DNA from: Ectocarpus siliculosus
Lineage: Eukaryota; Sar; Phaeophyceae; Ectocarpales; Ectocarpaceae
Length of the DNA stretch: 64,000 bases
Reading direction: 5' to 3'
Assembly: GCA_000310025.1 (NCBI GenBank)
Contig: FN649741.1
Coordinates: forward strand, 4,277,521 to 4,341,520
Part shown: in pieces, positions 1 through 11,154 of the stretch
Position numbering within the stretch: the first letter of the stretch is position 1
Layout of the letters: each line of letters starts with the position of its first letter
Program-made: the position numbers and the translations under genes
The notes under the pieces: generated by a model
Seen by the model: only the letters and a program-made list of their open reading frames with translations
Database searches by the model: none
What the model was told of the DNA's origin: nothing

Positions 1-8
1 ATGTGATT

Positions 9-12
<4 letters not shown>

Positions 13-106
<94 letters not shown>

Positions 107-126
107 AAGAAAGAGAGAGAAAGAAA
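13..126. repeat. GA microsatellite
   Basis: Almost uninterrupted (GA)n with a few GAAA interruptions. Long dinucleotide runs are common in eukaryotic chromosomes. Reading frames through the run give only Ser-Leu repeats, so no gene is called. Confidence 0.95.
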
Positions 127-1095
127 CGGTTTTTATTTGAAGAAACAACCTGCTGAATGAAGCACCGAACAACAATATCCAGTTGCCACAAACTGGGCAT
201 GTGGGGCGCAACCACCGCGTACTCGGACTGCTAAACCGCGAGCGAGAGTGGTGGAAATGAAAACGGGTCGCCTGCCCAATCACAAAAAATCGTGACACTC
301 GGGGAGACACGCAGAAAACAAAATATAGGCCACAACCTACCCTACCTCCCACACTGGAGCCACCGCGTTAACATCAAACAAAAGGAGAGAGGAGAAAAAC
401 AATCGGGTGATGGCGTGCACATGTCAGCGGCCGGGGCGTGGCGATTCACGTACGCGGCATGCTTCACACAGTAACAAAAGGCCGCGATGTTGGGAGAGGG
501 ATGCGTATAAACAAATGAGACAAATGGACAAAAAAGGAAGGGGGAAAAGCAAGAAGCTGCCGCGCTCGGATGGGTACGGATGAACAAGGATGGGTCTTGG
601 CGCAGGAGAGGGAGAGTCGGGAACGGGCGCGGTAGCTGGGGAGGCATGGCCATGCAGGGAATGGATGGGAAGAAAATGGGTGCGGGAGAGGGAGAGTCGG
701 GAACCGAAGTGATAGCTGGAGAGGCATGGCCATGCAGGCAATGGATGGGAAGATAACATGGTACGAATGCCGACGTTAGACCAGGCCCTCCGGCTGGCCA
801 ACAGACTCCAGCAGCCACGTCAGCAGCCTTCAGGTGGGTCGAAAAAGTTCAGGAGGCTTTTTTATATAAAACGGGGATGAAGACTGTGTGTCCCCCCCCC
901 CCACCCCAACCATCGTTGTAGCGGCACACAAGAACACAACACCCAGCAGAGACCAGTTACACACCAAAGCACCGGGAGGAGCAGAGACAAGTGCTGTGCA
1001 CAACACCACCTTGCGGCACACAACGGAAACAGAAGCAGAGACAGAGACAACTGCTGCAGTCGGGGCACCAACATTCCATCTCCTGAAAAGTGAGA
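127..1095. other. Gene-poor left end
   Basis: I see no convincing gene here. Open frames exist on both strands but are low in complexity and lack a recognisable domain or promoter. The one clear structure is an 80-bp unit present twice in tandem at about 602-761, each copy containing GGAGAGTCGGGAAC and GGCATGGCCATGCAGG. Confidence 0.6.
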
Positions 1096-1096
1096 C

Positions 1097-1097
<1 letters not shown>

Positions 1098-1141
<44 letters not shown>
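1098..1141. repeat. GA microsatellite
   Basis: Second pure (GA)n run, about 44 bases, between non-coding sequence. Confidence 0.95.
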
Positions 1142-1144
<3 letters not shown>

Positions 1145-1345
1145 GAGTTTGAGTTGCACACGTGATGTGATCTCTGAGCTCATGTACATCTGCTGTTTGC
1201 AAAGATCAGCGCCACTCCACGGTGTCCCCATCTCAAAGCATGGTTTAATCACAACTCACTACTGGCTCACTTACACGCTTACACAGGATCCTCGCGGAAA
1301 CATGGCTTGCATCGAACATCAAAACAGCGCCTGTTCTATGTACCC

Positions 1346-1640
1346 CACTCACTGCTGTCTCGCTTACCCAAGATCCATCCTGTGTCAAGCATCAAAACAG
1401 AAGGATCAACGTAGAACCACAGCTCACTGCTGGCTCACTTACCCAAGATCCTCGCATGCTGATGGCAAAACAAACACAGCCATCTGCTGTTGACTCATGT
1501 ACCCCACTCACTGCTGTCTCGCTTACCCAAGATCCATCCAAAACAGAAGTATCAACGTAAAACCACAGCTCACTGCTGGCTCACTTACCCAAGATCCCCG
1601 CAGGCTGATGGCACAACAAACACAGCGATCTGCTGTTGGC
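1346..1640. repeat. Tandem duplication upstream of small acidic protein gene
   Basis: The words CACTGCTGGCTCACTTACCC and CACTGCTGTCTCGCTTACCC alternate, each followed by AAGATCC. The pair at 1346 and 1423 recurs at 1503 and 1568, so a block of about 150 bp is duplicated. Further diverged copies begin near 1253. No function can be read from it. Confidence 0.75.
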
Positions 1641-1710
1641 TCCGATACTGTCAGCAAAGTAAAGTGTGTACATCGATCTCACCACAGCAAACATCCTCAC
1701 AAAATACAGG

Positions 1711-2163
1711 ATGAACAACAACCACGGACCAATCATCGACGACGACACCAGCTCGGACACCGACAGTGTCGGTGGCTCCAAGACCCACGATCCGGCACCG
1801 ATCTTGCATGAAATTCCGGCCGATCCGGACACCGAGCCGGAAGACACTGAGCTTGAAGATCCCGCGCCGATGGCTCATGTTTCCGACAGCGACGGAGCCA
1901 GTGTCGCGGAAACGGAGCTCGACGAGGCCGCGCACGTTGCTCATGCCTCCAACGACGGCGGTGGTCATGATGCCGCAATCGCCTCCACACCCAAGCGCCG
2001 CCGCCGCAATGGTGTGAGCCGCTGTTTCAGCAACGGTAGCCTGCTGTGCACGCCTACTCGCGCTCAGGTCAAAAGGACGAGGAGCCTGTGTGATTACATG
2101 TCTCCCCCCAGGTCTTGCAGGCTGGCCATGCGCCGGCTTGAGGACCACAACGCCCCCCCCTGA
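1711..2163 (+). CDS. Small acidic protein with a basic cluster, unknown function
   Basis: About 150 aa, starting at the ATG at 1711 (an upstream in-frame start at 1666 would add a poorly composed leader). The first ~95 residues are rich in Asp, Glu, Ser and Pro; a cluster TPKRRRR near residue 105 looks like a nuclear localisation signal; the last 40 residues are basic and contain Cys. I recognise no domain. An acidic half with a nuclear signal would suit a nuclear regulator or histone-binding protein, but that is inference. The next gene converges on it from the other strand. Confidence 0.45.
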   Translation: MNNNHGPIIDDDTSSDTDSVGGSKTHDPAPILHEIPADPDTEPEDTELEDPAPMAHVSDSDGASVAETELDEAAHVAHASNDGGGHDAAIASTPKRRRRNGVSRCFSNGSLLCTPTRAQVKRTRSLCDYMSPPRSCRLAMRRLEDHNAPP

Positions 2164-2225
2164 GTGCTGTTTCTGTTGTGAATTACTAATATTTGTTTTT
2201 ATGCAGGTTAGCGCAGGGATGCGAT

Positions 2226-3083
2226 TTAGAGCTCCGTAGTCGATGGCTGACTGGTACGTCGAGAGCGCGTTGGGAGCGCTTTGTAAACGAGCTTGCGCTT
2301 CTTGTCGCTCCAGCCGCCCATTCGACACAGGTTGTCGGTCACGCTGACAGCGATGTTGTTGAGAACCTTGTTGCGCCTCCTTTCGTACAACTTCCTTTGC
2401 TCGGGCACGGCGGAGTCCTTGTAGGCGAGGATGCTGTCTGAATGCATGTCGAAATGATCGAAGTAGTATGCCGGAATCGTCTGTCTGAACATGCTTACGG
2501 CTTCCCGAGTCTTCTCAACCAAGATTTGCAGAATCTCGTCGTACGCCTCATCTCTGGGGACGGTGATCCACCCTTTGCGGCTACAGCACACCCTGGCGTT
2601 CTTGTCCCCTTTGCGCGCCCTGAAGTTAATGTTTTGGTGAAGAGAGTAGAGCTTCAATCCAAACTTATAGAATACGTCAATGCCGGGAAGGGGTCTCAGC
2701 AAATCGGCGACATAGTTGCCGCTGATGTGTCGCAGAGACTCCTTGCCCAAAGGGTTCACGAATACCGCGGTAGTGTCAGATTTGATCTCAATTTTCTTGT
2801 TTCCACGAACTGGCTTAGCGCGCCACTCTTCCTGTAGCTCGCCTCCGGGGGCATCATACGTGGAGATGTGCTCTATGACCATGTGGCCCTCCAGTGCTTT
2901 GGTGAGCATGATGTCCGACATACGCTCTGCGCCCTGGACGTACACGTACACAAAGCCGTCACGATACCATATTCCGAGGTAGATGAGCTTCGGACACTGC
3001 GTGCGGACGGACTCCAGTATGGTGCTCAGGTCAAAGCAAGATAGGTTGGCCCTGATCACGAGCTTCCTGTTGCGCAGCACCAT
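2226..3083 (-). CDS. Unknown 285-aa protein, viral-type ORF
   Basis: Complete ORF from ATG at 3083 to a stop at 2226, with unbiased composition typical of a real globular protein. The N-terminal ~70 residues alternate hydrophobic and polar residues, suggesting a beta-rich fold (IYLGIWYRDGFVYVYVQG). The last ~60 residues are strongly basic, with two Arg/Lys clusters (KLYERRRNK, WSDKKRKLVYK), as in nucleic-acid-binding tails. I recognise no catalytic motif. It converges with the small acidic protein gene, the two stops lying about 60 bp apart. Confidence 0.65.
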   Translation of the reverse strand: MVLRNRKLVIRANLSCFDLSTILESVRTQCPKLIYLGIWYRDGFVYVYVQGAERMSDIMLTKALEGHMVIEHISTYDAPGGELQEEWRAKPVRGNKKIEIKSDTTAVFVNPLGKESLRHISGNYVADLLRPLPGIDVFYKFGLKLYSLHQNINFRARKGDKNARVCCSRKGWITVPRDEAYDEILQILVEKTREAVSMFRQTIPAYYFDHFDMHSDSILAYKDSAVPEQRKLYERRRNKVLNNIAVSVTDNLCRMGGWSDKKRKLVYKALPTRSRRTSQPSTTEL

Positions 3084-3363
3084 TTATCCTATCACCACAT
3101 AATGTTTTTGGTCATTTGTACGCACGGAAGACAGCGTGTCTTTCGCGACAATGTTGACAATGAATGTTGTGGCAAAATTTCTACCGGACCAAGCGTCAAC
3201 CAAGCACCAGGCGTCAACCTTATCGAAATGCTAAAATACGGTGGCGTCCGCGGAAGCGTCCATGGAAGCATCCAACGGGGGCACGTATTCTTCTCCAATT
3301 TGTTGCTCCACCACCTTGAGAAAAAAACAGAAACACCTATCGTAGGTCTTCCATGTCAAAACT
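3084..3363. other. Intergenic, no recognisable gene
   Basis: One 92-codon frame is open on the plus strand but has no domain, no promoter-like motif and unremarkable composition. I do not call it. Confidence 0.5.
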
Positions 3364-3793
3364 CACTACAATCAACTTAAGAAAACCGGAACTATTAAGT
3401 TGCAGTGAACAAAAACAGATAGAAACAACTAAATTGTCTCCTCAAGGGTCCAGCTTTTAGGGTTTTTTAAACCTCGGAATATCCCACTGTTTCCAGGCAA
3501 GTCGTTTGTCGAAACTTCGATTGCGAAAGCTTGTCGTCGTTTCTTCGTAGCGTGTTGATGTTGTAGACCTCGTGTAGCCGTGTTGTGATGTCGGCCTTCT
3601 TTTTTCTCTTTTTTTTCTTCTTCGTCTTCGATTTTGTAGTGGTGGTTGCCATGGTGAAGGTGAATTGTGAGCAGCGTGGGCTACCAATACACTCAAATGT
3701 TTACATATAGAATTGAAGTAGTCTTTCTTCTAGATCGTTTCGAGTTGGTAAGATTCGCCATATTGTTCTAGAAACCTTCAGTTGATAACAATG
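3364..3793 (-). mobile_element. Miniature inverted-repeat transposon, copy 1 (diverged)
   Basis: About 430 bp with ends CACTACAATCAACTTAAG and (reverse complement) CATTGTTATCAACTGAAG. It is the most diverged copy of a family present seven times. Unlike six others it has no matching 8-bp target duplication: the bases on each side are tcaaaact and tcaatgcc. Its right end abuts the minisatellite array directly, so later rearrangement probably removed one flank. It carries the family's 61-codon Lys-rich frame at 3467-3652 (minus). Confidence 0.85.
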
Positions 3794-6700
3794 TCAATGC
3801 CAATGCCCTGGTTGTGACAACGTCATTGGAAGCGTCATTGGAAGCGTCATTGAAAGCGTCATTGACATCGGATAGGGGCATCGGACCCTAGCAGATCAAG
3901 CGTCAATGCCAATGCCCTGGTTGTGACAACGTCATTGGAAGCGTCATTGGAAGCGTCATTGGAAGCGTCATTGACATCGGATAGGGGCATCGGATAGGGG
4001 CATCATTCAACGGTTCATTTTGTTGTTTCTCCTCGTTAAGAAAATACCAATGGTAAAACTCTCATCATAGGCCGACGATGAAAAAACTAGGTCCAGACTT
4101 TCAGATCAGACGGCCTGATACATTTGAAAAAAAAAATCAGATTTCAGAAAATATATCACCATCCTGACAATTGTGGCGCACGGGAAACACTGCATAGCTC
4201 CACCGAAACCCCCTTAAATCGCAATACCACATCCTCCATTTATACAAGCAGCCAAATAGCAGTTTCTCTGGCTACACAACCGAGTGTTACACCTTTCGGC
4301 AACCATACTGTGCATAAATGTGAGTTGAGTAGTGCCCTTCGTTGCGTCCCATGTCATTAATTGGTCTCGTGGAAAGACCCTAGCAGATCAAGCGTCAATG
4401 CCAATGCCCTGGTTGTGACAACGTCATTGGAAGCGTCATTGGAAGCGTCATTGGAAGCATCACTGGAAGCGTCACTGGAAGCGTCACTGGAAGCGTCATT
4501 GACATCGGATAGGGGCATCATTCAACGGTTCATTTTGTTGTTTCTCCTCGTTAAGAAAATACCAAGGGTAAAACTCTCATCATAGGCCGACGATGAAAAA
4601 ACTAGGTCCAGACTTTCAGATCAGACGGCCTGATACATTTGAAAAAAAAAATCAGATTTCAGAAAATATATCACCATCCTGACAATTGTGGCGCACGGGA
4701 AACACTGCAAAGCTCCACCGAAACCCCCTTGAATCGCAATACCACATCCTCCATTTATACAAGCAGCCAAATGGCAGTTTCTCTGGCTACACAGCCAGGT
4801 GTTACACCTTTAGGCAACCATACTGTGCATAAATGTGAGTTGAGTAGTGCCCTTCGTTGAGTCGCATGTCATTAATTGGTCTTGTGGAAAGACCCTAGCA
4901 GATCAAGCGTCAATGCCAATGCCCTGGTTGTGACAACGTCATTGGAAGCGTCATTGGAAGCGTCACTGGAAGCGTCATTGGAAGCGTCATTGACATCGGA
5001 TAGGGGCATCGGATAAGGGCATCATTCAACGGTTCATTTTGTTGTTTCTCCTCGTTAAGAAAATACCAAGGGTAAAACTCTCATCATAGGCCGATGATGA
5101 AAAAACTAGGTCCAGACTTTCAGATCAGACGGCCTGATACATTTGAAAAAAAAAATCAGATTTCAGAAAATATATCACCATCCTGACAATTGTGGCGCAC
5201 GGGAAACACTGTATAGCTCCACCGAAACCCCCTTGAATCACAATACCACACCCTCCATTTATACAAGCAGCCAAATGGCAGTTTCTCTGGCTACACAGCC
5301 AGGTGTTACACCTTCAGGCAACCATACTGTGCATAAATGTGAGTTGAGTAGTGCCCTTCGTTGAGTCGCATGTCATTAATTGGTCTTGTGGAAAGACCCT
5401 AGCAGATCAAGCGTCAATGCCAATGCCCTGGTTGTGACAACGTCATTGGAAGCGTCATTGGAAGCGTCACTGGAAGCGTCATTGGAATGCGTCATTGACA
5501 TCGGATAGGGGCATCGGATAGGGGCATCATTCAACGGTTCATTTTGTTGTTTCTCCTCGTTAAGAAAATACCAAGGGTAAAACTCTCATCATAGGCCGAC
5601 GATGAAAAAACTAGGTCCAGACTTTCAGATCAGACGGCCTGATACATTTGAAAAAAAAAATCAGATTTCAGAAAATATATCACCATCCTGGCAAGTGTGG
5701 CGCACGAGACACACTGCATAGCTCAACCGAGACTCCCTTGAATCACAATACCACACCCTCCATTTATACAAGCAGCCAAATGGCAGTTTCTCTGGCTACA
5801 CAGCCAGGTGTTCCAAATTTGGGCAACCATACTGTGCATAAACGTGAGTTGCGTAGTACCCTTTGTTGCGTCGCATTTCAACAATTGGTCTTGTGGAAAG
5901 ACCCTAGCAGATCACGGGTTAATGACAGACCGTGTGGCGCTTCCAGTGACGCTTCCAGTGACGCTTCCAGTGACGCTTCCAGTGACGCTTCCAGTGACGC
6001 TTCCAGTGACGCTTCCGATAACGTTGTCACACGGTCTTGAGCTCACCACCGAACTTCGGTTTTCTGCACAGAATTGTTGCTAAAAGGGGTGACACCCGGT
6101 TGTGTAGCCAGAGAAACTGCCATTTGGCTGCTTGTATAAATGGAGGGTGTGGTATTGTGATTCAAGGGAGTCTCGGTTGAGCTATGCAGTGTGTCTTGTG
6201 CGCCACACTTGCCAGGATGGTGATATATTTTCTGAAATCTGATTTTTTTTTTCAAATGTACCAGGCCGTCTGATCTGAAATTCTGGACCTGGTTTTTTCA
6301 TCGTCGGCCTATGATGAGAGTTTTACCCTTGGTATTTTCTTAACGAGGAGAAACAACAAAATGAACCATTGAATGATGCCCCTATCCGATGTCAATGACG
6401 CTTCCAGTGACGCTTCCAGTGACGCTTCCAGTGACGCTTCCAGTGACGCTTCCAGTGACGCTTCCAGTGACGCTTCCAGTGACGCTTCCAGTGACGCTTC
6501 CAGTGACGCTTCCAGTGACGCTTCCAGTGACGCTTCCAGTGACGCTTCCAGTGACGCTTCCAGTGACGCTTTCAGTGACGCTCCCGATAACGTTGTCACA
6601 CGGTCTTGAGCTCACCACCGAACTTCGGTTTTCTGCACAGAATTGTTGCTAAAAGGGGTGACACCCGGTTGTGTAGCCAGAGAAACTGCCATTTGGCTGC

Positions 6701-7584
6701 TTGTATAAATGGAGGGTGTGGTATTGTGATTCAAGGGAGTCTCGGTTGAGCTATGCAGTGTGTCTCGTGCGCCACACTTGCCAGGATGGTGATATATTTT
6801 CTGAAATCCGATTTTTTTTTTCAAATGTACCAGGCCGTCTGATCTGAAATTCTGGACCTGGTTTTTTCATCGTCGGCCTATGATGAGAGTTTTACCCTTG
6901 GTATTTTCTTAACGAGGAGAAACAACAAAATGAACCATTGAATGATGCCCCTATCCGATGTCAATGACGCTTCCAGTGACGCTTCCAGTGACGCTTCCAG
7001 TGACGCTTCCAGTGACGCTTCCAGTGACGCTTCCAGTGACGCTTCCAGTGACGCTTCCAGTGACGCTTCCAGTGACGCTTCCAGTGACGCTTCCAGTGAC
7101 GCTTCCAATGACGCTTCCGATAACGTTTTCACACGGTCTTGAGCTTACCACCGAACTTCGGTTTTCTGCACAGTATTGTTGCTAAAAGGGGTGACACCCG
7201 GTTGTGTAGCCAGAGAAACTGCCATTTGGCTGGTTGTATAGATTGAGGTTGTGGTACTGTGATTCAAGGGAGTCTCGGTTGAGCTATGCAGTGTGTCTTG
7301 TGCGCCACACTTGCCAGGATGGTGATATATTTTCTGAAATCTGATTTTTTTTTTCAAATGTACCAGGCCGTCTGATCTGAAATTCTGGACCTGGTTTTTT
7401 CATCGTCGACCTATGATGAGAGTTTTACCCTTGATATTTTCTTAACGAGGAGAAACAACAAAATGAACCGTTGGATGATGCCCCTATCCGATATCAATGA
7501 CGCTTCCAGTGACGCTTCCAGTGACGCTTCCAGTGACGCTTCCAGTGACGCTACCAATGACGCTTCCAGTGACGCTTCCGATGA
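3794..7584. repeat. Inverted array of ~0.5-kb units with 12-bp minisatellites
   Basis: Four plus-oriented bodies (about 4010-4380, 4515-4880, 5020-5385, 5520-5905; period about 505 bp) are followed by three minus-oriented bodies (about 6045-6385, 6615-6955, 7145-7495). Between bodies lie 12-bp minisatellites, GAAGCGTCATTG or GAAGCGTCACTG on the left side and the reverse complement (CAGTGACGCTTC) on the right. The array therefore points head to head, with the turn near 5920-6040. Minisatellite length varies from 3-4 units on the left to about 16 near 6395-6590. Each body has a TATAAATGGAGG-like word. Open frames through the repeats (Ala-Ser-Leu-Glu repeats and others) arise because 12 is divisible by 3; I do not regard them as genes. 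The array ends at the stop codon of the next gene. Confidence 0.9.
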
Positions 7585-9582
7585 TTATATATCATAGACT
7601 GTACACTTTTTACCATCCATCACGAACGATTTCCCGCTCTCATACGTTTGTCCTCCGACCGATATTTCACCCGATCCTTGCGCGACACTCACAGTGACGA
7701 CGGTGTCGTCAGATAGCTTCAGGCTAGATTCTTGTGTCTCTGATGTGCTCAGATCGAATGGTAGGAGAAGCGCGTTCACGTCTTCAATTTCCACCAAGTC
7801 GCCGTTCTTCACAAGTGTTGTTTTCATGGTTGTTTCTCTTTCGAAAGCCATATCAACTTCTACGATATCACCAGTGGCAAAGACCACATTGACTAGCGAG
7901 GCCGGCACTTCGAAGCCGACCTTGGATATGTCACGGAGTCCTTCTTCCACGTGATAAATGTCGCTGGCATCATCATAGTTGCTTGGATAATCACCCAAGT
8001 CAGTAAACATGGTGCCCTGGTTCATGATCTGCAACAGATGTTGTGCTGTCGCCACCTCAAACTTGCCGTCGTCATTCTTGGTCCACGTCAACGTCTCGAG
8101 GGCATCAGACGTGCTGTACATGACGGCCGATTTTGCATGATCAAACGCGATGTCGGCAGTGGTCTCGCTGATGGTTAGGCTGGCGTCAATATACAGCGAG
8201 TTGTCCTCGGTATTGGCGTACGTGAGGTAAACCGTTGTGTTAGTTTCTGCCAACCCGAAGTCGGTGTAGAGCGGTGTTGAAACTTCAGACGTGTGCAGGC
8301 TTAGGTGCGTGTACTTGTCAAACGCCGCCTTCCCTCCCACGTTCGCAAAAACAAAGTCCCATGCGTACAGCCCGCCTATATCAATGTAAGGCAAATCGGT
8401 AAAGTCGGCGTGGTACACGAACGCGTCGTCCGCTACCATCGTCGCTGACCCGTAGTCGTTTCCGGTGTAAGTCATGCCGAAACTGGTGTCAACGAAAACT
8501 TCTACCACGGAGGGCGTGAACTCGTCATGACCACGGAAGGACTGCTCCACGCTCCCGTGCATCGCAACGATAGATTTCAGGAGGGGTAGATCGCGTGTGC
8601 TGTTGTTTCTCGTGAAAAAACCTATGATTCCACCGCCTCCCGTCGGTGCCGTAATGTCCCCCTTCATGTAATTTAACCACCTTTGGCCATCAAAGGTATT
8701 GCTTGACAGTATGTACCCCACCACTCCCCCCGCAGCATACTGCGACGTGCTTGTGATATCGCCTGTCATGCTGTTCACGAGAGATTCCAACGATCCGCCG
8801 TACCGAATGTAACCAATAAGTCCACCGGAACACTGCCCGTTGATGTCGCCACTCATTGCATTGAGCCAGTTTGATGCCGTCACCCCATAACCGTCAAAAT
8901 TTCCGCAGATTCCACCAACATTTTCGCCACTGAGGCCGTTGGAAAATGTTGCAAGATTGCGCCAATTAGTGGCCGTGGCGTTGTAGGAGATCATCCCCAT
9001 CATACCCCCACAGTCTCCGGTGGAACTGGAATCAAAGTTCACAGACCCACGCAACGTCACACGGTCGAGAGAACAATTGGTGATCGAGCCGAACAAAGCG
9101 CCGCGATTATCTGCGGTTGAAGTCATGACCGACCCTTCGGCAAAGTCTCCCTCTACATCATCAACGCTTCCATTAGTGACGTTCCCGCACATGAAAGCGG
9201 TTCCTGACGCGGAACCACTCGGTGAACCACTCAGTGTCCAGACACCCGACAGGCGGATGCGTTGCAGGGTAGCAGAACTCGCTCTCCCGAACAAGCCCTG
9301 GTACAACTCGGTGCTGCTGGAATACGACCAGTTCTTGATTTCGAAAAGACCTCCGTCGTACTCCCCTGTAAAAGCGGTCGTAGAGTCCCCGATCGGAAGG
9401 ATGCTCGCGTGATCGTCCACCAAGTCGATGTCGCTCGTCTGCACATAGTCAGACCCCCAGTAGTTGGTGGGTATTACACCACTGTCTGTGTACAAGGCGC
9501 CTTGGTTCATGATCTGTAGCAAGTGCTCCTTTGTCGCCACCTCAAACTTGTTGTCGGCGCTCTTGGTCCATGTGACAGACAT
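7585..9582 (-). CDS. GLUG-like beta-repeat protein, possible virion surface or adhesin protein
   Basis: 665 aa from ATG 9582. The first ~400 residues are short Gly-rich beta repeats with GGLIGYIRYGG, GGICGNFDGYG and GGIIGFFTR cores, resembling GLUG-motif and beta-helix surface proteins. A module near the start (TWTKSADNKFEVAT, LLQIMNQG) recurs near residue 500 (TWTKNDDGKFEVAT, LLQIMNQG), so the protein holds an internal duplication whose second copy is short. No signal peptide or membrane span is evident. The C-terminus, KSFVMDGKKCTVYDI, resembles the end of the fragment at 15657. The stop codon touches the minisatellite array. A promoter-like TAAAATATTG lies 29 bp upstream. The GLUG assignment comes from pattern resemblance; the virion role is inference. 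Confidence 0.75.
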   Translation of the reverse strand: MSVTWTKSADNKFEVATKEHLLQIMNQGALYTDSGVIPTNYWGSDYVQTSDIDLVDDHASILPIGDSTTAFTGEYDGGLFEIKNWSYSSSTELYQGLFGRASSATLQRIRLSGVWTLSGSPSGSASGTAFMCGNVTNGSVDDVEGDFAEGSVMTSTADNRGALFGSITNCSLDRVTLRGSVNFDSSSTGDCGGMMGMISYNATATNWRNLATFSNGLSGENVGGICGNFDGYGVTASNWLNAMSGDINGQCSGGLIGYIRYGGSLESLVNSMTGDITSTSQYAAGGVVGYILSSNTFDGQRWLNYMKGDITAPTGGGGIIGFFTRNNSTRDLPLLKSIVAMHGSVEQSFRGHDEFTPSVVEVFVDTSFGMTYTGNDYGSATMVADDAFVYHADFTDLPYIDIGGLYAWDFVFANVGGKAAFDKYTHLSLHTSEVSTPLYTDFGLAETNTTVYLTYANTEDNSLYIDASLTISETTADIAFDHAKSAVMYSTSDALETLTWTKNDDGKFEVATAQHLLQIMNQGTMFTDLGDYPSNYDDASDIYHVEEGLRDISKVGFEVPASLVNVVFATGDIVEVDMAFERETTMKTTLVKNGDLVEIEDVNALLLPFDLSTSETQESSLKLSDDTVVTVSVAQGSGEISVGGQTYESGKSFVMDGKKCTVYDI

Positions 9583-9611
9583 GGCTGCAAATTGTATTTA
9601 TAATTCAAAGG

Positions 9612-9621
9612 CAATATTTTA
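9612..9621 (-). promoter_or_regulatory. Promoter-like motif TAAAATATTG
   Basis: Reads TAAAATATTG on the minus strand, 29 bp before the ATG of the GLUG-like gene. The identical 10-mer stands before the genes starting at 13002 and 39210. Confidence 0.5.
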
Positions 9622-9776
9622 TTTTCCGTGATGTACCAATCGTTAGAGATGAGCATCCGAGGAAGCGTTACCCTTCGAACGCGCCGTCCTGTTTGTTGAT
9701 GTACCTGCCGGCGATACACGAGGATCATCGGGGTCAGGTCGTCTTCTATTCACACTTTCCCTATTGATGTTACTAC

Positions 9777-11027
9777 CTAAGGATATCGACACCACTCCAC
9801 GCACCTTCCCATCGCCGCCAACAGCACACATGGCCTCGGACCGGGGTGTATTTTGAAGGCCGGCGTCTTGCGTACGATTTTCGTGGCGCGGTCGGTGTCG
9901 ATCGGCCACGCCCAGGAGTTGGCGTGAACTGCATCCTCCTGCCGAAGGAGACGAACGACTTCCTTTAGCCCGTCCACCCCCTCCTCATCTGCGTCCTCGA
10001 AGTGGGTCTGCTCGTGCCGTAGAATGATCTTGGCGGCGACCAGGGGTCCGCCTGCTATCTCACCCAACCCTTTTATTTCGAAACGCACTTTCTTCTTGGT
10101 ATCGGCCCCGTGGTCAAGCAAGAACCGAGTCATCCTCGGAGCATACCCGCGTCCCGCACCGAATGCACAGACGAGGGCATTGTCACAGGCGCTGTCCGTG
10201 TTCGTGTAATGGCTCTCCGCCATGTGAGCATTCCCCCCTCGTCGGCCCACCAACAGCTTCAAACACGCCTCGCTGCGACCCTCGATGGCATCACACAGGG
10301 CCGTGCCGTCCGTGTCTTTGACACCGGCGTCGAGTAGGAACGTCAGAATAGTTTGGTGATTTTCGTATGCGGCTGTCTCCAGGGCGCCTATGGCTCCTTC
10401 GTCGGAACAGCCATCCACTCCGAATCTCTGCACAAGCTCCTGTACAACCCCCAGGTGTCCCCCGTGTGTGGCGATGTCGAGAGGATGTGTTGGACCGACG
10501 CATAGCATGGGGTTTGCCCTTTCCTGTAGGAGAATCTTGACCGCGTCCAAGTTCCCGGTGCATGCGGCGATGTACATTGCCGTCGATCCGTTGCTCATGC
10601 GACTGTCGACATTCGCACCGGCGTCGATCAGTGCCACCATCCCGTCACAGAACCCTTCTCCCGTGGCCAAGTGCAAGGGTGTCTGACCTTGAACTACCTC
10701 TTGGTCCGGGTGGAGGAAGTCTGCCTTTGCTTCGACGTCGGCACCGGCCCCGATGAGTGCTTTGGTGACGGCGAGGTTTCGACCACCGATGGCGAAGTAC
10801 AGAGCGGTGTGTCCATCGTCAGTACTGACCGACACGTCGGCCCCGAATCGGAGGAGCACCCTGACAATACGCAGATACCCCTTGTTGGCGGCACACATGA
10901 GAGCCGTCACCCCATTTTCTTCGCACCGCCGGTCGATTTCGGTGAATCCATCCGACAACAGATCAAGCGTGCGTTCGACCGACCCAGTCCACGCGGCGTT
11001 GTAGAGTGTGCTGGTGGTAGATGGCAT
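9777..11027 (-). CDS. Ankyrin-repeat protein
   Basis: 416 aa from ATG 11027. Roughly eight ankyrin repeats occupy residues 1-270, visible as NGVTALMCAANKGYLRIVRV, GHTALYFAIGG, GQTPLHLATGEG and GSTAMYIAACTGN, each followed by a hydrophobic helix and GA[DN]. The remaining ~140 residues are non-repetitive and lack the WRRRGWLVM-like tail of the other ankyrin genes here. Ankyrin repeats bind partner proteins; in large DNA viruses such proteins commonly target host factors, but no partner can be read from the sequence. It is divergent with the next gene, with about 130 bp between starts. Confidence 0.85.
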   Translation of the reverse strand: MPSTTSTLYNAAWTGSVERTLDLLSDGFTEIDRRCEENGVTALMCAANKGYLRIVRVLLRFGADVSVSTDDGHTALYFAIGGRNLAVTKALIGAGADVEAKADFLHPDQEVVQGQTPLHLATGEGFCDGMVALIDAGANVDSRMSNGSTAMYIAACTGNLDAVKILLQERANPMLCVGPTHPLDIATHGGHLGVVQELVQRFGVDGCSDEGAIGALETAAYENHQTILTFLLDAGVKDTDGTALCDAIEGRSEACLKLLVGRRGGNAHMAESHYTNTDSACDNALVCAFGAGRGYAPRMTRFLLDHGADTKKKVRFEIKGLGEIAGGPLVAAKIILRHEQTHFEDADEEGVDGLKEVVRLLRQEDAVHANSWAWPIDTDRATKIVRKTPAFKIHPGPRPCVLLAAMGRCVEWCRYP

Positions 11028-11154
11028 GGTGATGATGATGCTATTAACAGTGTCGCAAAAATGGTGAGCACCACGCCTACAAAGTTATTGGTAAACATTG
11101 TTTGCCCCCTTTCCCTTTCCCTCGCCGCCCCCGGTCAATCCCTCCCTCTCAGAC

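Noticed and set aside
4124-4360. Repeated ~70-codon frames in the 0.5-kb bodies
   Set aside because: They begin with TTG at an A run and vary at the ends between copies; no ATG and no conserved C-terminus.
6373-6652. Open frames of 75-90 codons on both strands through the minisatellites (Ala-Ser-Leu-Glu and Ser-Asp-Ala repeats)
   Set aside because: A 12-bp unit without stops keeps every frame open. Frames start and end at array edges, change length with copy number and have no promoter-like motif.
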